NCBI RefSeq assembly: GCF_003058085.1
Contig: NZ_QBUD01000004.1
Coordinates: forward strand, 186,001-250,000
Reading direction: 5' to 3'
DNA: 64,000 nucleotides
From: Yoonia sediminilitoris
GTDB lineage: Bacteria; Pseudomonadota; Alphaproteobacteria; Rhodobacterales; Rhodobacteraceae
Under the pieces are notes generated by a model. It made no database searches, had not been told where the DNA came from, and was given only the letters and a program-made list of their open reading frames with translations. Below, in pieces: positions 36,931-45,437 of this stretch (position 1 is its first letter; the number at the start of each line of letters is the position of its first letter). The translations under genes and the position numbers were made by a program.

Positions 36931-37857
36931 ATGGCAGTGGAGCCGCAAAAACCAAAGTTCAGATGGCACATTGTCGTTTTTCTGGCGCCTGCGGTGCTGG
37001 TCTATACGGCGGTGATGATCTATCCGCTGTTCAACACGCTGCGGCTATCGCTGTTTACAGAAGTGGACCAAACCCGCGTGTTTGTGGGTTTGCAGAACTT
37101 TCGGACACTGTTTGGTGAAACGGTCTGGTCGAACCAGTTCTGGAATGCTCTTGGCAACAACTTCTGGTTCTTCGTGGTCCATATGCTGGTGCAAAATCCC
37201 ATCGGCATCGCGCTCGCGGCAATCCTGAGTCACCCAAGGCTGCGCTTTGCTGCCTTCTACCGCTCCGCGATCTTTATCCCCACGATCCTTAGCTTTGTAA
37301 TCGTCGGCTTCGCATGGAAGCTGATCCTGTCGCCAATCTGGGGCATCGCGCCGGGGATGCTGGACGCGGTCGGCCTGAAATCGCTTTACGCACCTTGGCT
37401 CGGCAAGGAAGCATACGCGCTGACGACGTTGTCATTGGTGTCTGTCTGGCAATTTGTGGGCATCCCGATGATGCTGATTTACGCTGCACTCCTGTCGATT
37501 CCGGACGAAATCCTTGAGGCGGCCGAAGTCGAGGGAATCACCGGCCTGTCCGCATTCTGGAAAATCAAGCTGCCCCTGATCCTGCCGTCGATCGGAATCA
37601 TTTCGATCCTGACATTTGTTGCCAACTTCAATGCTTTCGATCTGATCTATGCCGCACAGGGCGCGCTGGCAGGGCCGGACTTTTCGACCGATATTCTGGG
37701 CACGTTCATGTACCGCACGTTCTTTGGCTTCCAGCTGCAACTAGGCGACCCGCACATGGGGTCCACCATCGCGTCGGCCATGTTTGCCATCATCCTCATC
37801 GGTGTGTGCCTGTATCTGTTCGGGATTCAGTCGCGCATGCGCCGCTATCAGTTCTGA
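36931..37857 (+). CDS. ABC sugar permease 1 (MalF type)
   Basis: 308 residues from ATG 36931, six predicted membrane helices. The EAA loop is EILEAAEVEGITGLSAFWKIKLPLILPSI, the coupling site for the ATPase, typical of MalF/UgpA. It forms a heterodimer with the next gene, 10 bp downstream. Confidence 0.93.
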   Translation: MAVEPQKPKFRWHIVVFLAPAVLVYTAVMIYPLFNTLRLSLFTEVDQTRVFVGLQNFRTLFGETVWSNQFWNALGNNFWFFVVHMLVQNPIGIALAAILSHPRLRFAAFYRSAIFIPTILSFVIVGFAWKLILSPIWGIAPGMLDAVGLKSLYAPWLGKEAYALTTLSLVSVWQFVGIPMMLIYAALLSIPDEILEAAEVEGITGLSAFWKIKLPLILPSIGIISILTFVANFNAFDLIYAAQGALAGPDFSTDILGTFMYRTFFGFQLQLGDPHMGSTIASAMFAIILIGVCLYLFGIQSRMRRYQF

Positions 37858-37867
37858 GGAGATTGAT

Positions 37868-38707
37868 ATGACTATTGCCCGCCAGAACCGCCTGAATACA
37901 GCCGCCGCACATGGCGCCCTGATCCTCTATACGTTAATCGCGCTGTTTCCGGTTTTTGTGATCGTGATCAACAGCTTCAAGACCCGCAAAGCGATCTTTC
38001 GCGAACCATTGGCCTTGCCTGACGCCGACAGTTTTTCACTGATCGGTTACGAGACCGTTCTGAAGCAAGGGGATTTTTTCCTGTACTTTCAGAACTCGAT
38101 GATCGTCACGGTAGGGTCGTTGTTCTTCATTTTGTTGTTCGGTGCGATGGCGGCATTTGCGCTGGCTGAATATCGTTTCAGGGGCAATCTTCTGATGGGT
38201 CTGTATCTGGCATTGGGGATCATGATCCCCATTCGGATCGGGACTGTCGCCATTCTTGAAATGATGGTGCAGACCGGCCTTGTGAATACGCTCTGGGCTC
38301 TGATCCTTGTCTATACGGCCCAAGGGCTTCCGCTGGCTGTTTTTATCCTCTCCGAATTCATGCGGCAGGTCAGCGATGACCTGAAAAACGCGGGCCGCAT
38401 TGACGGTCTGTCGGAATATCGCATCTTTTTCCGGCTCGTCCTGCCGCTTGTCCGGCCAGCGATGGCAACGGTTGCGGTCTTTAACATGATTCCCATCTGG
38501 AACGACCTGTGGTTTCCGCTGATCCTGGCGCCCGCAGAAGAGGTCAAGACGCTGACGCTGGGCAGTCAGGTTTTCATTGGCCAGTTTGTGACCGACTGGA
38601 ACGCTGTTCTATCCGCCCTTTCCCTTGCCATTCTGCCAGTCATGGTACTTTACGTGATCTTTTCGCGCCAACTGATCAGGGGTATCACTTCGGGGGCAGT
38701 GAAATGA
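37868..38707 (+). CDS. ABC sugar permease 2 (MalG type)
   Basis: 279 residues from ATG 37868 with GAGGAG upstream. Six helices; the EAA loop is DLKNAGRIDGLSEYRIFFRLVLPLVRPAM. The stop overlaps the next gene's start (ATGA). Confidence 0.93.
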   Translation: MTIARQNRLNTAAAHGALILYTLIALFPVFVIVINSFKTRKAIFREPLALPDADSFSLIGYETVLKQGDFFLYFQNSMIVTVGSLFFILLFGAMAAFALAEYRFRGNLLMGLYLALGIMIPIRIGTVAILEMMVQTGLVNTLWALILVYTAQGLPLAVFILSEFMRQVSDDLKNAGRIDGLSEYRIFFRLVLPLVRPAMATVAVFNMIPIWNDLWFPLILAPAEEVKTLTLGSQVFIGQFVTDWNAVLSALSLAILPVMVLYVIFSRQLIRGITSGAVK

Positions 38708-39729
38708 GGGTACTTGTCGCAGGCCTTGGCAATATGGGGCGCAGCCATGCGCTTGCCTATCACGCGCATCCAAACGCCGAAATTGTGGGTTTGGTGAACC
38801 GTTCTGATGTGGATTTGCCCGCGGAACTTGCGGGCTATCGGCGCTTTCGAACTTTCGAACAGGGTCTTGCGTTGAAACCTGATCTGGTTTGCATCGCGAC
38901 CTATTCCGACAGTCACGCGGACTATGCCATTGCGGCGATGGAGGCAGGGGCTGACGTTTTTGTCGAAAAGCCGCTGGCTTCGGCGGTTGCAGACGCACAG
39001 CGTGTTGTCGCCACTGCCAAACGGCTGAACCGCAAGCTGGTTGTTGGCTATATCCTGCGTCATCACCCCAGTTGGCAAAGGTTGATTGCCGAGGCGCGTG
39101 GTTTGGGTGGCCCTTTCGTTTTTCGTATGAACCTGAACCAGCAGTCGACCGGACCCACTTGGGAAACACACAAGGCATTGATGCAAAGCACCAGCCCGCT
39201 TGTTGATTGCGGCGTGCATTACGTGGATGTGATGTGCCAGATCACCGACGCCCCACCCGTCAGGGTGAGCGGCATGGGACTGCGCCTTTCGGATGAACTT
39301 GCGCCGGATATGTATAACTATGGCCAGTTGCAGGTTTGGTTTTCTGACGGCTCTGTCGGCTGGTACGAGGCAGGTTGGGGCCCGATGATGTCTGAAACAG
39401 CCTTTTTCGTGAAAGATGTGGTATCGCCCAACGGGGCGGTTTCCATCACGGATGGCAACAAGGGCGCATCGGACGATGTTGACGGCCATACCAAGGTCGG
39501 TGGCATTCTGGTGCATCGCCCAAGCTGCGACCAACTGATCGAGATGCCCGATGAACCCGGCCATCAGGCACTTTGTGATGCTGAGCAGGCGTTCATGATC
39601 AATGCAATCTTGCAGGACATAGATCTGACACGACACATGAATGATGCGGTGCAATCCTTGGCCATTTGTCTGGCGGCGGATGAAAGCATCCGCACGGGTC
39701 ACCCCATAGAACTAGGAGCCGCGCAATGA
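38704..39729 (+). CDS. Gfo/Idh/MocA-family NAD(P) oxidoreductase
   Basis: 341 residues from ATG 38704 (4-base overlap with the permease). N-terminal Rossmann VLVAGLGNMGRSHALAYH, conserved FVEKPLA (EKP), and active-site region LVDCGVHYVDVM with the His used for proton transfer. Members oxidise a sugar C-OH, often at C3. The step it performs here is not obvious, as murQ, kinase and nagA already give a complete route. It may handle anhydro-, oxidised or side-chain-modified sugars. Confidence 0.85.
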   Translation: MRVLVAGLGNMGRSHALAYHAHPNAEIVGLVNRSDVDLPAELAGYRRFRTFEQGLALKPDLVCIATYSDSHADYAIAAMEAGADVFVEKPLASAVADAQRVVATAKRLNRKLVVGYILRHHPSWQRLIAEARGLGGPFVFRMNLNQQSTGPTWETHKALMQSTSPLVDCGVHYVDVMCQITDAPPVRVSGMGLRLSDELAPDMYNYGQLQVWFSDGSVGWYEAGWGPMMSETAFFVKDVVSPNGAVSITDGNKGASDDVDGHTKVGGILVHRPSCDQLIEMPDEPGHQALCDAEQAFMINAILQDIDLTRHMNDAVQSLAICLAADESIRTGHPIELGAAQ

Positions 39730-40733
39730 CCGCCCTGACCCTGACCAATGTCTGCAAGTCTTTCGGGGATGTTGAAGTCCTGTCGGATATCAACCTGACC
39801 GTTGAAGACGGTGAATTTGTGGTTTTTGTCGGTCCGTCCGGCTGCGGCAAATCTACTTTGCTGCGGGTGATCGCAGGGCTTGAGGATGCCTCGGCGGGAA
39901 CCGTTGAAATCGGCGGTCAGGTGGTAAACCACATCCCGCCCGCCAAGCGTGGGATCGCAATGGTGTTTCAGTCCTATGCGCTCTACCCTCATCTGAGCGT
40001 GCGCGACAATATGGCGTTGGGATTAAAGCAGGAAAAGCAGCCAAAATCGGTGATTGAGGCACGGGTCGACAAGGCGGTGCAGATGCTTGATCTGGGCGCC
40101 TATGTTGACCGCCGCCCGTCCGATCTGTCGGGGGGACAGCGCCAGCGGGTTGCCATCGGGCGCGCGATTGTCCGCGAACCAAAGCTGTTCTTGTTCGATG
40201 AACCGCTGTCAAATCTGGACGCGGCTTTGCGCATGAATACCCGCATTGAAATTGCGGAACTGCATCGCACGCTGAGTGCGTCCATGATTTATGTGACCCA
40301 CGACCAGACCGAGGCCATGACGCTTGCGGACAAGATCGTCGTTCTGCGGGATGGCCGCGTTGAACAGGTGGGCACTCCGATGGAATTATACAATAATCCC
40401 ACCAACAGGTTTGTAGCCGGTTTTCTGGGTTCACCTGCGATGAATTTCCTCACAAAAGCGCCAGTGGATATACCGCCCGGCGGCACCCTCGGGGTCCGTC
40501 CAGAGCATCTGCGGCTGGTACAGACCGGGCGCGTCAATGGACGGGTCACGCATGTTGAACGGCTGGGCGGTGACACCAACCTGTTGGTCGTCACGGACCA
40601 GGACGAAACCGTCACGGTGCGCCTGTTCGGGCAGGACCCGACTGCCGTGGGCGACATTGTCGGACTGGATTTTGATGACGCCAATGCCTTTGTCTTTGAC
40701 GTGGATGGTCAACGCGTCCCTTTTGGGCGGTGA
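39726..40733 (+). CDS. ABC sugar-import ATPase (MalK/UgpC family)
   Basis: 335 residues, ATG overlaps the upstream stop. Walker A GPSGCGKST, Q-loop VFQSYALYPHLSV, signature LSGGQRQRVAIGRA, Walker B LFLFDEPLSNLDAA and H-loop VTHDQTEAM. A C-terminal TOBE/MOP-like region (LGVRPEHLRLV) is typical of the group that energises MalFG-type permeases. It completes the import system; the next gene is convergent. Confidence 0.95.
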   Translation: MTALTLTNVCKSFGDVEVLSDINLTVEDGEFVVFVGPSGCGKSTLLRVIAGLEDASAGTVEIGGQVVNHIPPAKRGIAMVFQSYALYPHLSVRDNMALGLKQEKQPKSVIEARVDKAVQMLDLGAYVDRRPSDLSGGQRQRVAIGRAIVREPKLFLFDEPLSNLDAALRMNTRIEIAELHRTLSASMIYVTHDQTEAMTLADKIVVLRDGRVEQVGTPMELYNNPTNRFVAGFLGSPAMNFLTKAPVDIPPGGTLGVRPEHLRLVQTGRVNGRVTHVERLGGDTNLLVVTDQDETVTVRLFGQDPTAVGDIVGLDFDDANAFVFDVDGQRVPFGR

Positions 40734-40771
40734 ATTGCGCAACAGGCACGTTACACCGCCCCCCACCCCTT

Positions 40772-41611
40772 CTATTTTGAGTAAAGGACCGGGATTTTTG
40801 CATCGCTCAACAATGCACGCGACACCGCACCGATGACGAAATCATAGGTACGCGAATGGCCAAAGGCGCCTGTGACAAGAAGGTCTGCGCCGATTTCGAA
40901 TGCCTCATGGCTTAGAACGTCAGCGACCTTTTCGCCGGCCTGTTCACGGTGGATAACCGACACATCGTGTCCGTAACGCGCCAATGCAGCAGCAAGGTCA
41001 TTTGTGTCAAAGTCCGACAATTCGTCGCCAGTCGCCTTGTCGATCCGCAATATGCTGACTTTTGCGTCCGGGCTGATCACCTGTTCCATGTCATGCGCGG
41101 CGCGGGTTGCTTCGCGTGTGGGGCTCCACCCCAGAACGACGGTGTCGCCCAATGTGTCAGCCTGATAACCGCGCGGGATGACCAGTACCGGGCGGCCGGA
41201 TTCGCGGATGACGCGCTCTTGCAGGTTGTTCATCATCGTGCGGTCGTGACTGTCGTCTTCCTGCGCCATCACCACCAGATCAACGCTGCGGGCGCTTTCG
41301 ACGATGCGGTCGGCCACGGTCGCCGTGTCACTGGCCAGATGACGCCATTCGCTGGGAAAACCCTCTGCCCGGGTCTGTGCATCGAATATGTCCTTTAGAT
41401 CCTGCGTGTGGCCTTTTTGGCTGGTCGCAAAGGTCTGGTAGGTTATGTCGGGGATATGCATTGCAATACTGGGATAAACGATCAGTGACTCCGTGACATG
41501 CAACCCGATGACATGCGCATTGTCGCGCCGCGCGAGGATTGCAGCACATTTCATCACGTCGGCGGCAGAAGAAGTGTTGGTCAGGCAAACGAGGATGGTA
41601 CGCAAGGTCAT
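40772..41611 (-). CDS. Tandem universal stress protein
   Basis: 279 residues, two Usp domains; the C-terminal one keeps a GAFGHSRTYDFVIGAVSRALL-type nucleotide loop, with Ser replaced in part. It sits 56 bp after the hsp20 gene with a stem-loop in between, so read-through from the FNR-box promoter at 42227 is likely. Not close in sequence to the usp at 27.2 kb, although of equal architecture. Confidence 0.88.
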   Translation of the reverse strand: MTLRTILVCLTNTSSAADVMKCAAILARRDNAHVIGLHVTESLIVYPSIAMHIPDITYQTFATSQKGHTQDLKDIFDAQTRAEGFPSEWRHLASDTATVADRIVESARSVDLVVMAQEDDSHDRTMMNNLQERVIRESGRPVLVIPRGYQADTLGDTVVLGWSPTREATRAAHDMEQVISPDAKVSILRIDKATGDELSDFDTNDLAAALARYGHDVSVIHREQAGEKVADVLSHEAFEIGADLLVTGAFGHSRTYDFVIGAVSRALLSDAKIPVLYSK

Positions 41612-41635
41612 GATGGATACTCCCTATATTGAAGA

Positions 41636-41657
41636 CACCCGGCCAATGGGCCGGGTG
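41636..41657 (-). other. Stem-loop between hsp20 and usp
   Basis: CACCCGGCC pairs with GGCCGGGTG across a 4-base loop. No T-run on the minus strand. It may attenuate read-through or stabilise the mRNA; a strong terminator is unlikely. Confidence 0.45.
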
Positions 41658-41667
41658 CTGGCTTTTG

Positions 41668-42153
41668 TCAGGCTGACTTGACCGGAATCTTGCGATGGGT
41701 TGTCTTGGCTTCTGCGGGCTTTGCGATGGTCAGCTTGAGAACCCCGTCAGCGAAAGTGACATCGATGGCATCATCGGCAGGCGTGAAGCCCAAAGGCATC
41801 TGGCGGCGGAAACTGCCAAAGCTGCGTTCATGCAGGTGGTAGTCCTTTTCGTCTTCGGTGCGTTCTTGCGATTTCTCGCCTTTGATGACGAGGACATCAC
41901 CGTTCAGGCTGACGTCCAGATCGTCTGACGAAACACCGGGTATTTCGGCGGTAATTTCAAGTGTATCATCAGTTTCGGCCATATCGATGGCGGGCGATAG
42001 GGCCGCTCCCATGCCAAGCTGCGACAGTCCTTCATTGATGCGTGGATAGCCGCGAATCCGGTCCAGCATGCGTTCCATTTCCTGCTGAAGCTGTTCAAAG
42101 AACGGTTGCGGCGGCGTTGTTTTCGGTTGGACAGAAGGGGTTTTGGTGTCCAT
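41668..42153 (-). CDS. Hsp20/alpha-crystallin small heat-shock protein
   Basis: 161 residues. N-terminal helix region (FEQLQQEMERMLDRI), then the alpha-crystallin domain: AIDMAETDDTLEITAEIPGVSSDDLDVS, VLVIKGEKSQ, and the GVLKLTI strand. It holds unfolding proteins. GGAGA precedes the ATG. Probably driven from the FNR-type box at 42227-42240. Confidence 0.93.
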   Translation of the reverse strand: MDTKTPSVQPKTTPPQPFFEQLQQEMERMLDRIRGYPRINEGLSQLGMGAALSPAIDMAETDDTLEITAEIPGVSSDDLDVSLNGDVLVIKGEKSQERTEDEKDYHLHERSFGSFRRQMPLGFTPADDAIDVTFADGVLKLTIAKPAEAKTTHRKIPVKSA

Positions 42154-42226
42154 ATCGCGTCTCCATTTTCTGATCCGACACCCAGTCGTGTCCTACTGTT
42201 TCTATGCCAGCAAGCGTGGCACCGGT

Positions 42227-42240
42227 TTGATATTGCTCAA
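42227..42240. promoter_or_regulatory. FNR/FixK-type box between hsp20 and the bactofilin-like gene
   Basis: TTGATATTGCTCAA has both half-sites intact. Its centre gives -41.5 starts near 42192 leftward and 42275 rightward, with leaders of 39 and 27 nt. Confidence 0.6.
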
Positions 42241-42301
42241 TCACCGGGCATGGCAGGGCGGCTAGATATGGGGCAACCGTCTATTTTCAGGAGAATGCGC
42301 C

Positions 42302-43489
42302 ATGCGACAGCTATTAATGTGCGTCATCGTTGGTCTGGCCACCGCACTTGGCCCGGCCTCCGCCCAAGAGATGAGCCGCACCCATGGCGGTGATACATTT
42401 ATCGCAGCCGAGTCTGTCACCAAGAACCTGTCTGCCCCCGGCGACGTGTTTGCGGCGGGCAGCGCCATTACGACCTCAGGCAGTGCCAGTGGCGATATTC
42501 ATATTGCTGGATTTGATCTGGATATTTCAACGCAGGTGGGTGGAAATCTGTATGCGGCTGGCAGCAGCATCACGATTGGCGCGCCCGTCGCACAGGATGT
42601 GACGGCAGCGGGTTTTAGCCTGCGCAGCACGGCTGATGCAATCACAGACGGCAACTTGCGTTTCTTTGGGCGAAACCTGACGATTGAAGGGCCTGTTGCG
42701 GGCGCACTGACGGCCATGGGGGGTAACATCCACCTGAACGCGCCAGTGCAGGGCGAAGCGTGGATCGTGGCTGAAAGCGTGACCTACGGGCCGCAAGCGC
42801 GCATTGATGGCAATCTCATCCTGTCGGTTGAGGACGGCAAGCCGGTCCCGGTACGTGTACTGCCGGCAGAACGGATCACTCTTGAGGACTGGGACCGCGA
42901 TGAGGTCTTTGCAGAGTTGGAACGCAATTGGGACAGGGTCGAGATGCCTGGCTTGCCGATCTGGATGTCGCTGTTTTCGGCATTCCTGATCACGACCATC
43001 TTCCTGCTGCTCGTCGCGGCGGTATTCCTGACATTTGCTCCCAAGAGAGTGGAGCGATTGCGTGTACGGGTCACGGCCCAGCCGTTGCAGACTTTTTTGC
43101 TGGGGGTCATCGGCCTGTCGGCCTTGTTTGGCGTGGTGCCTGTGGCTGCACTGACGCTGATCGGGATACCTTTCATTCCGTTCGCGTTGCTGCTGATCGT
43201 TGTTGCTTGGACGCTGGGCTATCTGCTGGCTGCCTATGCTGTGGCGCGGCGCATTCTGGTGGCGTTCGGTGGTGCGCCTGATCCGTCTGTCGGGGTCAGG
43301 CTACTGGCTGTCGCTGGCGCGCTTGTCGCTGTGGCGATTTTGAACTTCATTCCATTCGTGGGCTGGGTCATCAACTATACGCTGGTACTGCTTGGAGTGG
43401 GTGCAATCACCGCTTGGCTCTTGTCCTCTTTCATCCCTGACCCTGACCCGGCTTTGGAATTGAACATGCGCGACAAGGCACCGGACTAG
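42302..43489 (+). CDS. Bactofilin-like beta-helix domain fused to polytopic membrane domain
   Basis: 395 residues. Signal peptide (LLMCVIVGLATALGPASAQ), then a repetitive beta-helix of the polymer-forming/bactofilin kind (residues about 35-170, with recurring GDVFAAGS, GDIHIAG, GNLYAAGS, GALTAMGGNIHLNA units). A hydrophobic C-terminal half with four or more TM helices (residues 215-380) follows. Function is unknown. Its stop TAG is created by MITE copy 2: the target TA plus the element's first G. The pre-insertion stop would have been TAA at the same codon. Confidence 0.78.
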   Translation: MRQLLMCVIVGLATALGPASAQEMSRTHGGDTFIAAESVTKNLSAPGDVFAAGSAITTSGSASGDIHIAGFDLDISTQVGGNLYAAGSSITIGAPVAQDVTAAGFSLRSTADAITDGNLRFFGRNLTIEGPVAGALTAMGGNIHLNAPVQGEAWIVAESVTYGPQARIDGNLILSVEDGKPVPVRVLPAERITLEDWDRDEVFAELERNWDRVEMPGLPIWMSLFSAFLITTIFLLLVAAVFLTFAPKRVERLRVRVTAQPLQTFLLGVIGLSALFGVVPVAALTLIGIPFIPFALLLIVVAWTLGYLLAAYAVARRILVAFGGAPDPSVGVRLLAVAGALVAVAILNFIPFVGWVINYTLVLLGVGAITAWLLSSFIPDPDPALELNMRDKAPD

Positions 43490-43756
43490 GGTCAGGCCCC
43501 ATTCATCCTGCATCGTCAGTTTGTCAGATTTTTTCTCTGACAAGGCACATCTGCGCAGGAATGGTCATTTACCTTCAAGCAGATGTAACGCCCCCTCTCG
43601 GGCATTGCTGCGCAATACCCTGCCTTGCAGCGCAAGCCGGGGATCCGCCTGTTCAGGGCTGAAACGATTCTCTGGATCGTTTCCAAGACGCCCTTTACCC
43701 ACTGATATTTCGTGAAATCCACGCTGACGGCGCAGGATGAATGGGTTTCGACCCTA
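43487..43756. mobile_element. MITE copy 2 with TA target duplication (270 bp)
   Basis: Flanked by TA at 43487-43488 and 43755-43756. The left end begins GGGTCAGGCCCCATTCATCC; the right end, reverse-complemented, begins GGGTCGAAACCCATTCATCC. The arms align along their length with copy 1 (26643-27181), which carries 272 extra internal bases. No coding capacity. The left TA falls inside the stop codon of the gene at 42302-43489. Confidence 0.88.
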
Positions 43757-43782
43757 AGAGCAAAAAGTGTCAAAGCATGCAA

Positions 43783-43820
43783 AAACCCTGTTTTTGCGCG
43801 ATTTGCAGAAACAGGGTTGT
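43783..43820 (-). terminator. Terminator of the Crp/Fnr gene
   Basis: AACCCTGTTT pairs with AAACAGGGTT around a 15-base loop; on the minus strand it runs into TTTTTGC. It sits 40 bp past the regulator's stop. Confidence 0.65.
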
Positions 43821-43836
43821 TAGGGTCAGGACCCTA
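43821..43836. repeat. TIR-tip palindrome (possible MITE excision footprint)
   Basis: TAGGGTCAGGACCCTA: TA, the first 8 bases of the MITE end (GGGTCAGG), then the outer tip of the other end (ACCC) and TA. This is what imprecise excision of the same element could leave. It lies 65 bp from MITE copy 2. Confidence 0.45.
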
Positions 43837-43860
43837 TGTCGCTTTCGTTTTGTGTCCGCT

Positions 43861-44535
43861 TCAGTCGTCTTGACCCTCTGCAATGCTGCGCAAGGCCTTC
43901 GGCTTGAGGATGATCACCGTATTGATATGGTCAATCGCAACGATCTTGGATTTGCGCAGTTGCGTAAAGGTCCGACTGACTGTTTCAGTGGTCAGCCCCA
44001 GAAAATCCGCGATATCGGACCGGGTCATTGGCAGGCTGACCTGCGTGAAGTCGCCCAGTGGGGTGCCCACGCGGTCTGTCAGGACCATCAGGAAAGACGC
44101 CAGTTTCTCAACCGAGGATTTGCGCCCCAACATCATGAAGTGATCCTGCATCGCGCTGATTTCGCGCAGCGCAGCCCTAAGCAGCCGTTGGTGCAGCGCC
44201 GCATCCCCTTTGGACGTTTCAAGATCGGACCGGCGGTGCACCACAAGTGTTGTGGGCACAATCGCGTCGCAATCGGTATGATAATAGCCGTCGCTTGGAA
44301 ATCCGACAGTGTCGCCGGGATAACCAAAAGCGATCACCTGCCTGCGCCCGTCTTCCAACATACGAGTCAGACGCAAAACACCGGAAGTCACTTCATAGAT
44401 ACGGTTGGCCGGATCACCTTCGAGAAACAGATGTTTCCCGGGTTTCAACGTCATCGTCCGGCGGTGCGTAATTTCCGGCACAATTTTGTCATCATCATAA
44501 GTCTCAACGAATTGGGTAGGGTCAGTCACATACAT
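43861..44535 (-). CDS. Crp/Fnr-family regulator (FixK/DNR-like, no FNR cysteine cluster)
   Basis: 224 residues from ATG 44535 (SD GGAAAGGAAG). Cyclic-nucleotide-type beta-barrel (about 20-130) and winged helix with recognition helix DFLGLTTETVSRTFTQLRK. The E183-T-V-S-R187 residues match regulators binding TTGA-N6-TCAA. Only one Cys is present in the sensor domain, so it cannot bind an FNR 4Fe-4S cluster. This resembles FixK/DNR-type regulators in which the signal is redox or NO via heme or upstream kinases. It is the best local candidate to read the boxes listed here. Confidence 0.88.
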   Translation of the reverse strand: MYVTDPTQFVETYDDDKIVPEITHRRTMTLKPGKHLFLEGDPANRIYEVTSGVLRLTRMLEDGRRQVIAFGYPGDTVGFPSDGYYHTDCDAIVPTTLVVHRRSDLETSKGDAALHQRLLRAALREISAMQDHFMMLGRKSSVEKLASFLMVLTDRVGTPLGDFTQVSLPMTRSDIADFLGLTTETVSRTFTQLRKSKIVAIDHINTVIILKPKALRSIAEGQDD

Positions 44536-44699
44536 GGCAGCTTCCTTTCCTGACGATGGAAAGAAACTGCGCGGTGCTTGTATCCGGCGGTAGTTGGGCC
44601 GCGTATCCGATTGTATCAATTTGTAACCGCAACCTAAATATGCTAGAAATGGAATGTGAATTCCCCAACTATTGTTTCAGACAAGCGGAGTGGGTGAGC

Positions 44700-45437
44700 A
44701 TGGTGAACAATGCAACAATCTTGGTCGTTGACGACGACCCGAAGATTAGGACGCTGCTGCGTCGCTGCCTTGAAGGCGATGGAAACAGCGTCGTCGAAGC
44801 TTTTGACAGGCACAGTACGCTGAATGCTGTGGCCCATGCCCCCATTGATCTGATTACCCTCGATCTTAACCTTGGTCCGGACGACGGGGTCGAGATTGCG
44901 CGCCAGATAAGAACTAAATCAGATGTGCCGATCATCATGGTCACGGCCAAGCAAGACGTGATCGACCGGGTCGTGGGGCTGGAGATTGGTGCAGATGACT
45001 ATATCACCAAACCGTTTCACCCCCGCGAGGTCGTCGCACGAATCAGGTCAGTCTTGCGGCGTGCGCGCGGGATCGCGCCGCCTGCTGCTACTGGTGTGCC
45101 AAGCGACTGTTTGTGCTTTGACGGGATGAATGTTGTCCTTGACCAGATGTCATTGTGGGATCGCGATGGCAAATCGGTCGATTTGACCAGCGGCGAATTC
45201 AAACTGCTTGAGGTCTTTCTGACGCGCCCTAAACGCGTCCTGTCGCGCGAACAGTTGATGGATCTGGTTGGCGGACACAGCTATGCCCCGCTGGACCGTA
45301 CCATCGACAACCAGATTGCAAGGCTACGTAAGAAAATCGAACGGGACCCTGCACGTCCAAAGCTGATTTCGACCATCCGGGGGATCGGCTATTCCTTCAC
45401 CTGCGAAGTCGAAAAGAAAGAGGATCAGCGGGCCTGA
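44700..45437 (+). CDS. OmpR-family response regulator
   Basis: 245 residues from ATG 44700. Receiver with acidic pocket D11-D13, phospho-acceptor D55 (LITLDLNLGPDDG) and K104 (YITKPFHP). The C-terminal winged helix is about 150-235 (LTSGEFKLLEVFLTRPKRVLSREQL, ending RTIDNQIARLRKKIERDP..ISTIRGIGYSF). It diverges from the Crp/Fnr gene, and its end overlaps the tail of the hybrid kinase gene by 13 bases, the two being convergent. The cognate kinase is uncertain. Confidence 0.93.
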   Translation: MVNNATILVVDDDPKIRTLLRRCLEGDGNSVVEAFDRHSTLNAVAHAPIDLITLDLNLGPDDGVEIARQIRTKSDVPIIMVTAKQDVIDRVVGLEIGADDYITKPFHPREVVARIRSVLRRARGIAPPAATGVPSDCLCFDGMNVVLDQMSLWDRDGKSVDLTSGEFKLLEVFLTRPKRVLSREQLMDLVGGHSYAPLDRTIDNQIARLRKKIERDPARPKLISTIRGIGYSFTCEVEKKEDQRA

